A stretch of 64,000 nt of DNA from Conoideocrella luteorostrata. Lineage: Eukaryota; Ascomycota; Sordariomycetes; Hypocreales; Clavicipitaceae. The stretch covers positions 31,599 through 95,598 of the forward strand of contig JASWJB010000156.1 in NCBI GenBank assembly GCA_032433595.1, given 5' to 3'. The notes below the pieces were generated by a model. It was not told the DNA's origin. It was given only the letters and a program-made list of their open reading frames with translations, and ran no database searches. Position numbers and translations under genes: made by a program. Every line of letters begins with the position of its first letter. Positions within the stretch are counted from its first letter, which is position 1. This document shows, one piece after another, positions 57,213 to 64,000 of the stretch.

Positions 57213-58343
57213 TCAAGCAGCTGCGGGGGCCGGAACCGGAAACTTTGAGATATCATCAGTTGTGTGACCATCAATCGCGAGCTCTGCCAGCACGCGTCCA
57301 ATTGTTGGACCAAACTTGAAAGCATGACCATTTCCTAATCCAACAAAGATATTAGGATGATGGACCAAAGGTCCAATCATGAATTGACGATCGTCCGTGA
57401 TTGAATACTGGCATGTTACAGTTCGCAGTGCTTGGCCGTGGTCAGGAATGATGGTGTCCATGAAAGCAGCCAGTTTCCTCTGCAACTCGGGTGAGTGGAC
57501 AAAGGTGCGATCCTCGGGTGTCATAATATTCATCTGCGCGTCTTGACCGGCTTTGAGGGTTGGTTCGCCGTAGGTTGGAAACCCGTAGTACCATGTATGT
57601 CCCGCCCAGATCCAGACGGGAAACTGAGATGGCTCAAAACGCTCCGCGTTCACGGGTCTAAAATAGGTGATCTGCTCTTGCATGACAGTCAAGGGAATTT
57701 CAGCATTCAGGGGTTTGAGGAGTTTGTTGATCCAGGCGTCAGCTGCGAGGATGACCTTGGCGGCGTGATAACTCCCATGCGACGTCTCGACAAGCACGTC
57801 ACCATTCCCTTGTGGCGTCACACTGAGTACGGCGGTCCGCTCCTTTAAGACAGCGCCATTGAATCGAGCTTGGTTCTGCAAAGTGGCCACTGCTTTGGAC
57901 GCGTGCGTAATGCCTGTGTCGGCCGTGTACACGGCATCGACGCCCTCAGAAACATGGAAACCAGGCCAACGCTCGTTAATCTGCTGGTGATCATAAACCT
58001 CGTACGTGACGCCGTTGGCATCCAGGCTTTGAGTGAAGTCACTGATTTTTGTAGGGCTCCCGCGAGGAATCAGAACAACGCCGCCGGTAATGTCCAAAAG
58101 CGTGATGCCCGACCGCTTCTCCAGCTCGGCCCAGTCCTTGTAGGCGGATCGCGCAAGTGCTACGAACTCGGGAGAACCATAGGACGTCCTCACGATGCGT
58201 GACGTATCGTGTGATGCGCCTCTGACGTGACCAAACTCGAACTGCTCAAAGCCGATCACCTTAGCTCCCTTGATAGAGGCTTGGTACACTGCGCCGCTCC
58301 CGATGACTCCGAGGCCGACGACCGCTACATCGTATCGCTCCAT
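57213..58343 (-). CDS. FAD-dependent amine oxidase, monomeric sarcosine oxidase/N-methyltryptophan oxidase family
   Basis: Single exon of 376 residues from the ATG at 58343. The N-terminal dinucleotide fold is YDVAVVGLGVIGSGAVYQ. Active-site residues line up with bacterial monomeric sarcosine oxidase: H45 and R49 in GASHDTSRIVR, C311 in TVTCQYSITDD (the Cys that carries covalent FAD at the 8-alpha position), and K343 in GNGHAFKFGP (the oxygen-activating Lys). Such enzymes oxidise N-methyl or other secondary amines, releasing H2O2; fungal relatives include saccharopine and pipecolate oxidases and fructosyl-amine oxidases. The exact substrate is unknown. The C terminus ends PAPAAA, with no peroxisomal SKL-type signal. 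The frame is open upstream to 58685, but that part looks non-coding. Confidence 0.9.
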   Translation of the reverse strand: MERYDVAVVGLGVIGSGAVYQASIKGAKVIGFEQFEFGHVRGASHDTSRIVRTSYGSPEFVALARSAYKDWAELEKRSGITLLDITGGVVLIPRGSPTKISDFTQSLDANGVTYEVYDHQQINERWPGFHVSEGVDAVYTADTGITHASKAVATLQNQARFNGAVLKERTAVLSVTPQGNGDVLVETSHGSYHAAKVILAADAWINKLLKPLNAEIPLTVMQEQITYFRPVNAERFEPSQFPVWIWAGHTWYYGFPTYGEPTLKAGQDAQMNIMTPEDRTFVHSPELQRKLAAFMDTIIPDHGQALRTVTCQYSITDDRQFMIGPLVHHPNIFVGLGNGHAFKFGPTIGRVLAELAIDGHTTDDISKFPVPAPAAA

Positions 58344-59579
58344 AATTACTGTGGACTGACAACTGATTAAATGGAAGCTTGAAAAAAGTGGGGACAATTC
58401 AACAGAGTATTGATAAGAATCAGCAGCATTAAGGATAACGAGCTGACAGGACTGCATTATTATATATGCAAACTGAAAACGGTTGCCCTTCCCGATGTCC
58501 GAGGCAACCCCGCAATGCTTCCGTTCCGAAGTATACTTGCGAGGGTCGATTACTACCCGAAACACGATAGACAGGGGTGGCAGAGACCCGTGACCGAACT
58601 CCTGCATATAGGCTCTTAAAGCATTGGCTACAGTGCCGACATTAGCACGTTCCCCGGATAGTACTCCATACAGTTGCCCACGCACATGGGAGTGTAATTT
58701 TGGAATATTGGGTGTGGATGTAAATCGGGTATCTGTGGATACCCGATTTCACGGAGTACACTCCGTACATTGCGGCAGAGTACCCGATCAAGATGACGCT
58801 AAATATCGCCGTGGTAACAAAAGTGATATGTGGCGGTGAACCCTCGGCTTAGATCCCCGCTCAACGAAAAACGCAGATAAAGATACGAGCAAGAATGAAC
58901 AAGATTATCACAGCTAACCTAAGTAAATCATGACGACCTCGTGGCCTCAACGGGTGGCATGGACTGCCGGATTCCGTGAGCATCTCACGCTACTCGGTAG
59001 ATATTTTGGAGACGCCCTCCTGTGCACCGAGCGCCCGAAAGACCAACTTGTCTTTCAAGGTCCGATGAAGATCGTGGTTATAGGCGTACTGTCCCTCGTC
59101 AATAAAATTCATAACGTCCCAGACTTCAGCTCTGTATGCGAAGTACTACAGATGGCGAGAACCGAATCGAAGGCTGCAGTGGAAGCACGATGCGGGCTCT
59201 CGACGGCGTCAAGAAGAAACTCAAACAGACAGGTAACACAGGCCACTAAACATTAGGAGGAATCCGCAAGAGCCACGAAGCTCAGGACGAAATGAAGGTC
59301 GCAGCCAGAACTAACAAAGGGAAATTGGTCATGGCGATGATGAAAAAGATGAGTAATGCGGATCAGCGCAGTCAATTGAGCCCGATACGAACTTGCGATT
59401 CTGTGGTACCGGGCATGGGCTAGCTGCCAGTATTCATGGTCCATTGACCCAACACAAGGCACTGCCCGCGCAAGTGCTTCGTCATATGTAGCTTACGGGC
59501 AATGAATCACCGTAGCTTGAAAGTATACGTAGACCGTGCTATAGAACAAAGGTGAAACGAGCATATGGAAAAAATTATG
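58344..59579. other. intergenic region with two adjacent inverted repeats
   Basis: It contains a perfect 12-bp-arm hairpin (58722-58749) followed immediately by ACGGAGT/ACTCCGT (58751-58766). A 108-codon plus-strand frame (58930-59256) has no recognised domain. No gene supported. Confidence 0.5.
58722..58749. repeat. perfect hairpin, 12-bp arms and TGTG loop
   Basis: Arms AAATCGGGTATC and GATACCCGATTT are exact reverse complements around a 4-base loop. It lies about 380 bp upstream of the flavoenzyme start codon. Confidence 0.9.
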
Positions 59580-60110
59580 ATAGAGTTAACTGAACAACTG
59601 AAAAGCGGCAATCTTGGCATTAAGTCAGCTTCGGCCAGTGACAAAGAAGCTTTCGGACGGCTCGCCGCTAACTAGAAGAACCGGCTCCGTAACAGAGCCA
59701 CTGTCCGCATCCCTACATGCAGTGTCCTTGTGTATGGTATCCGCACTGACTCGACGGATTTGACGCAAGTCAAAGACATTGCGGACAGCATTATTTAAGA
59801 AGACAGATTATTCTTCTCTAATACCCAGATAATACATTGGATAGATTGCCAGAACATCTTGGACAAAGACCGCTTCCTCCGTCATCATCAAGACCCAAGA
59901 CGCCAACGAAATAATTGACGAAGGTCTGGATTGGCAAGTAGCGGTCTTTCAGTGCGAAATATACGACATGTCGAGCCGACCCGGACAATTCAAGATACGG
60001 CTACGTAGGAACCCAATGTAAGGCAACAATGAGATGCGACTACTGCGCTCAAAAAAACGAAACCGAAGAACCCTCTGCTCGGCATTATGCTGTTTATGCT
60101 CATAGGCTTT
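59580..60110 (+). pseudogene. relic of a Tad-type LINE ORF1 (gag-like) protein
   Basis: Three reading frames must be combined. The first (from 59691) gives ATVRIPTCSVLVYGIRTDST and LTQVKDIADSII up to a TAA at 59796-59798. The second gives YIG-stop-IARTSWTKTASSVIIKT, DANEIIDEGLDWQVAVFQCE; its TAG at 59842-59844 stands where Trp is usual. The third, from about 59990, gives SRYGYVGTQCKATMRCDYCAQ, a zinc-knuckle region. The series YIGW...IIDEGLxW...FQCExYD...YGHxGTQC is characteristic of ORF1 proteins of fungal Tad1-like LINEs. CAA-to-TAA and TGG-to-TAG changes are of the RIP type. The copy is dead; ORF2 was not found nearby. Confidence 0.7.
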
Positions 60111-60248
60111 GAGGCCATACTAGTAGAAGGAGATTGCCAGAATCTCTAGGGCTAGTGCTAAGTTTGAGACATTATGAGCTTGTAGTTACTTCGCTACTTG
60201 TCATGTAAATATATTTTGACTGATCGACCGTTCTGATTCATTCAAGTA

Positions 60249-60764
60249 TTAAATATTCATCACACTTACTCCTATCACGTATGACCTTATCCGGTAGTTT
60301 AGCCTCCCAACTCGTCCCAAAATAGTCTTGTCTATTTTAAGCTTCCGCACTGCCTGGACAGGAATAAGTAGAATCAGGTAATCAGTCACCATATTGAAGG
60401 CACCGCTCATATTTAATATCAGTTGCAAGTCCAAGCACGTGCCTGGGATGGAAGCGTTCCAGATTTTCTCGCGAGGTGAGCACTCCCATATCTTGGCTAT
60501 GCTGGTACTGGCGTAGAAGCCAGCCACTAGGACATCCTCAAAGATCCAGGAGCGTTTGATGAAGACGCGGGCGTACACGCGGAGGAGGAAGAAGACGGTG
60601 AGAAACGGCACGCTGATGGCCACCGTGATATTGGCAAGCCCAATGAGTGAAGCCGGATCATTTGGATTTGAAGTGACCCCCGGCGGCGGTGGTAGACTCG
60701 GGACAAAAGTTGGAGTGCGAGACGGTCGCGTGGCAGACGGCGATGGTGAAGTTGAAGACTCCAT
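60249..60764 (-). pseudogene. internally deleted rhodopsin-like (fungal SAT4-type) integral membrane protein gene
   Basis: From an ATG at 60764 the frame encodes 171 residues. It begins with Ser/Pro-rich sequence, then LPPPPGVTSNPNDP and a membrane helix with LRVYARVFIKRSWIFEDVLV, the typical start of this large fungal family. It then jumps directly to ECSPREKIWNASIPGTCLD and SGAFNMVTDYLILLIPVQAVRKL, which in full-length members lies roughly 100 or more residues later, after several membrane helices. The frame ends at 60249 after an unusual tail, so the last helices are missing too. I read it as a deletion derivative. A real short gene is less likely. Confidence 0.6.
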
Positions 60765-63608
60765 CTTCGGAGGAGATCGCACGGGGAAATGGTTTCTCGA
60801 GCCAAGCCGATTGACTTACTCCTACTAGCGTGGTGGGACTGTCTTACCTCTAGATATTATTTAAAAAGACGTGCTTGGGTCTGGCATTATGCGGGGAGTT
60901 CCCAACAAAATATGCGGAGAGGCCGCCGCCTTTTCATTTGTTTTATGACTACTGTTTCTAAATTTTTTTTCGCATAATGATTATGTGGCTCGCTTTGTTC
61001 GAGATTGGAATAAGTTCAGTTGGCAAAGTACTTCTCTAGCAAGGCTTGAGATCAACTCTATGGACAAATTCAGTTGCATAAAACGGGTGGCTTTTTCGTG
61101 GACAGCTCGCGGTGCAGAAAGATTGTGCGAATTTCAGACACATAACAAATTATGGCCACCTATATTGGCAGTTATATCTCAATCGCCTTGGTCCAGCCGT
61201 GGACCCCCCTCGCAATCCAGTTTGGCCTTCTTGGTCTGTCGGTGACGTTTGCTTTCTTGTCAGGTATAACCATCTATAAACTTATTTGTCTGTTTTGCTC
61301 TAACCGGGTATAGGCACCGCCCTTCGCCTAGCACCGAAATCGACGAAACACCTGCCGCATTCAGTTTGATAGGCGCTTTGCATCAAGCTCAGTATACTTA
61401 CTGCCGCTGCAACAATGGAACTTCACCCTTTTCGCAAGAATCTTTGTCGTCCCACGCAAGCAATCGATGCAACAACTTCCATGTTCACCTCTCACTGCTT
61501 TGTGCTATCTCTCCCACCACTTTTGGTATTTTCAGTCGTATCGATAGATTTCGGTTCAGAGCCAGTGGTCGAAAGAAAAACGAAACCACAGTCACGCGGC
61601 AGCATCAATGAAGCAATTGTGACGGATTGACTCTAGTGAGCTCAAGCAGTGCTAGGCTACGCTGCCCCGGCGCCCGATCCCTCTCGACCAAAAGGATACG
61701 TATTGAAGATGCTGCTCGCTAGCTTGGTCAATTAGCACGACATAGTTCAGTCAAAGACCTAGGCCATTACAGCAATCAGTACAGGAGGGGGAGGACCCCC
61801 CTCGCAATCCATGTGTCTGTTCGTTGTGTTGGATTACACGGGTGTGTATGTGGACCGAATGTGTGGATACACGGGCTGTGCAAGAAAGGTTACGTGGCCT
61901 CTGGGCCTAAGGCAGGAATTCAGGACGGAAGTGTCTCAGATTATAAGGGTATTTATAGGGGGATTTGGACGGGACCGTCAGACGAGGGATTCTGGATCCA
62001 TCATCTCAGTAACACAGCTCTTCCCATGAATGCAAACATCGTTGAACCTCTCCTATCAATTCCAACACGTTGTCAAACATTTTAACAGCTGTATGTTCTT
62101 TTTCCAACCGCTTTTGTTGTATTGATCATATCTCTTGAATCTCTGGCGTTCTGACTTTATTTTTATCCTGGATTTTGTGTCGCACAGATGGCCAGATGCC
62201 AGAGAGGGCAACGAGTGTGATGGATCGTGTGACAGAGCGGGGTGGGCAAGAAAGCAAGAAGAGATTTGTTCACAAGAGCCAGCGCGCAAAGGATCCGAAG
62301 AGAAGCATCTGTTGTGATGGTGAGATTTCTTCTCAATTGCGGAGGAGAGGTGGATGGTGCTGTTGGATTGTATGGATATCTTGAGGTCTGGAAGAGTCCG
62401 AGGCAAAGAGGGAAAAGTAAAACTTTTGGCTACCAGATGTATAATAAGGAGACTTCGAAGGATTTATGACGAGAAAACTTCCGGGTCCATTAACATCTAT
62501 CAACATCGTCAGAATCGTCAGACAACTGCAATTATCATTGATGTACATGTACTAACCCTTTCATCGCAACAAGTGCAGGTGCCGTATGATCTGCAACAGT
62601 AGCACGTGAGGTACTATCTGGCCAAAAGAGGTTAACATACGGAAAGAACTTAAAATAATGTAATAGAACATGAATTAATTATCTATCCTTTCAAACCCCT
62701 ATTGTTTTACATAGCTATTGAGCTTTTAATTTAACAGTCTCAGAGCAAGAACAGAGCTCTTAAACATACTGGGTCTCATGCAGCAGCTATATTATTAATT
62801 CACGATAGCAAGCAGGCTAATCTCGGGTAAAAACCCCTAGTTTTTTTTTTAAAATGTTTTTTATTATATTCTAATGTCTACCTCACACGCTGTATCAAGT
62901 AACACAGCCTGGGTTAACAAAACACCATGTGGCTAATGGTACCAAAACCAGAGAACCTTGACAAACCATAAAAATACGCTAGAGAAAAGCACCTGGGTAA
63001 AACAAAGCAAGCCTGGCTGGCCTATTAATACTCCCTTCAATAGCAAAGTAATCCTCTTTATAATTGATTTTTTTCGATATAACATCTCAACATCCCTGTA
63101 TTTCGAAGCACAGTATTGTTGGTTGTACCCAAACCAAAGGACTAAGGCTGACTAAGATGTGTAAATATAACTATAGCAACTAATAGCACAACACACACGG
63201 ATTACCGAGTATTCATCCATGGTGAGGTTGTTGTTAGAGGGCAAAATATGGACGGCTCAAAGTACTCCGTAGTTTTCTCACCTTTCTCTCCTGCAACACA
63301 AATATGGTCTTGGACTAAATCACTGCAGCACTTGGCAAAGACACCGACAGACCTGCTTGAGAAACATGCCCAATGGAGTAGCGGCACACCATTTTTTGGA
63401 CGCCTGTTTAGCATCCGACACCATTCAGGTCACCCAACTCGGGCCTTAAAAGACCGCACTTCAGTCTATTAGTTATCTACAGGTTTTAGTAATAGACAGG
63501 AATAAAAAGGATTGCTGAGAAATGGACCTAGGTTGAATCCAAATATTTTATCATTTTTTTGTTTTTTATTATCTATTTTTCTCATTCTTTACCCACTATT
63601 CTTTGCAA
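60765..63608. other. AT-rich gene-poor region with fragments
   Basis: Besides the small spliced fragment at 61152-61369 nothing is recognised. An exact 19-bp repeat (GGACCCCCCTCGCAATCCA) occurs at 61201-61219 and 61793-61811. A TACTCCGTA word is at 63263-63271. Several 60-90-codon frames have no domain. Composition from 62.6 kb on is strongly AT-rich. Confidence 0.45.
61152..61369 (+). pseudogene. small spliced frame encoding a single membrane anchor, possible N-terminal fragment of a larger enzyme
   Basis: Exons 61152-61263 and 61314-61369 would give 55 residues. The 50-nt intron has a textbook form: GTATAA donor, CTAAC branch site 8 nt before the acceptor and a TATAG end. The product starts MATYIGSYISIALVQPW, then has a hydrophobic helix (GLLGLSVTFAFLSG) and a basic tail, and stops. 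This layout is like the N-terminal anchor of fungal membrane enzymes such as cytochrome P450s, but no catalytic part follows. Family assignment is speculative; it could also be a genuine small membrane protein. Confidence 0.35.
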
Positions 63609-63926
63609 TTAAGAAATTGCAAGTGCAATGACCATCATGAGCATAGGCTCCCAAACCAAAGTCCTCCAGGTGAGAGCTGGCCAAACCCCCTTATTATAAC
63701 ACCTACACATATTACCCAAGACAAACATAAAAAATTCGCGCCGAAACCACCCTAGACGCGGGTGGGTGGCGTAGTAGTGGACTTTGTCCAAGAGGCTTAG
63801 CTCGGCAGGAGCGGCTTCTGCCGGCGCCCAAAGCCTACAGATGAGGGTTGCCAGGGAACCAACGATGCAGGCTCCCCTTCCAAAAGCGTAAAGCTCCCTC
63901 TCTCCAAGAACTCGAATATCCGCCAT
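63609..63926 (-). CDS. hypothetical 105-residue protein
   Basis: The frame runs from an ATG at 63926 to TAA at 63609. The product (MADIRVLGERELYAFGRGAC...) has hydrophobic segments near 18-32 and at the C terminus (MLMMVIALAIS). It has an aromatic/basic middle, HPRLGWFRREFFMFVLGNMC. Base composition is more GC-rich than the AT-rich DNA on both sides, which favours a coding history. I do not recognise it; it may be a fragment of a membrane protein gene. Confidence 0.4.
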   Translation of the reverse strand: MADIRVLGERELYAFGRGACIVGSLATLICRLWAPAEAAPAELSLLDKVHYYATHPRLGWFRREFFMFVLGNMCRCYNKGVWPALTWRTLVWEPMLMMVIALAIS

Positions 63927-63929
63927 TAT

Positions 63930-63996
63930 GTTGTGTATGTGTGTAGTTATGTATGTATGTATGTATGTATGTGTGTGTGTGTGCCTGTGTGTGTGA
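63930..63996. repeat. (TATG)n/(TG)n microsatellite at the window edge
   Basis: TGTG and TATG repeats occupy nearly all of the last 65 bases, directly upstream of the 63926 start codon. Confidence 0.85.
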
Positions 63997-64000
63997 ACTT

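Noticed and set aside
58344..58685. 114-codon upstream extension of the flavoenzyme frame
   Set aside because: The protein family begins a few residues before the GxGxxG motif, which fits the ATG at 58343. The extension has no presequence character or known domain.

Overview
The window looks like nuclear DNA of a filamentous ascomycete (Pezizomycotina), most likely a sordariomycete such as a hypocrealean. Introns are short (about 45-180 nt, GT...AG, often with a CTAAC-like branch site). The genes present are typical of moulds (HET domain, SUN domain, Lsh/MUS-30 helicase, fungal ankyrin and rhodopsin-like families), and relics of Tad-type LINEs carry stops of the kind made by repeat-induced point mutation (RIP). 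The taxonomic placement below Pezizomycotina is inference.

Layout. 0.5-20 kb is a gene-dense housekeeping block: exopolyphosphatase (+), ATP25 (-) divergent from mitochondrial RNA polymerase RPO41 (+), ARC1 (-) divergent from an Lsh/MUS-30 SNF2 helicase (+), and a 1873-residue ankyrin protein (-). 20-28 kb holds a fluoroacetate-dehalogenase-like hydrolase (+), a quinone oxidoreductase (+) and UDP-glucose 4-epimerase (-), separated by long spacers. 28-33 kb is a small transposon graveyard: LINE relics, two inverted solo LTRs and an F-box gene stub. 33.5-48.2 kb is a second gene block: SUN-domain protein (+), DBP4 helicase (-), an unidentified gene (+), MDP-1 phosphatase (+), Sec14-like protein (-) and a HET-domain protein (-). 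48.2-64 kb is gene-poor and rich in repeats and relics. Its only intact-looking recognised genes are a GST (+) and a monomeric sarcosine-oxidase-like flavoenzyme (-). The rest is a hAT-type MITE, an inverted-repeat element, a third solo LTR, a LINE ORF1 relic, a deleted rhodopsin-like gene and small fragments.

Functional links. ATP25 and RPO41 both serve mitochondrial gene expression and share a promoter region of about 400 bp. The other neighbours are unrelated, and no secondary-metabolite cluster or obvious defence system is visible. The most unusual signal is a nonamer, TACTCCGTA/TACGGAGTA. It occurs at least 17 times exactly, only outside the coding exons called here, sometimes as overlapping tandems or a perfect 16-bp palindrome. 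Three solo LTRs of one family, each with a perfect 5-bp target-site duplication, and a MITE with an 8-bp duplication are the clearest mobile-element findings. I did not find a convincing new multi-gene system.
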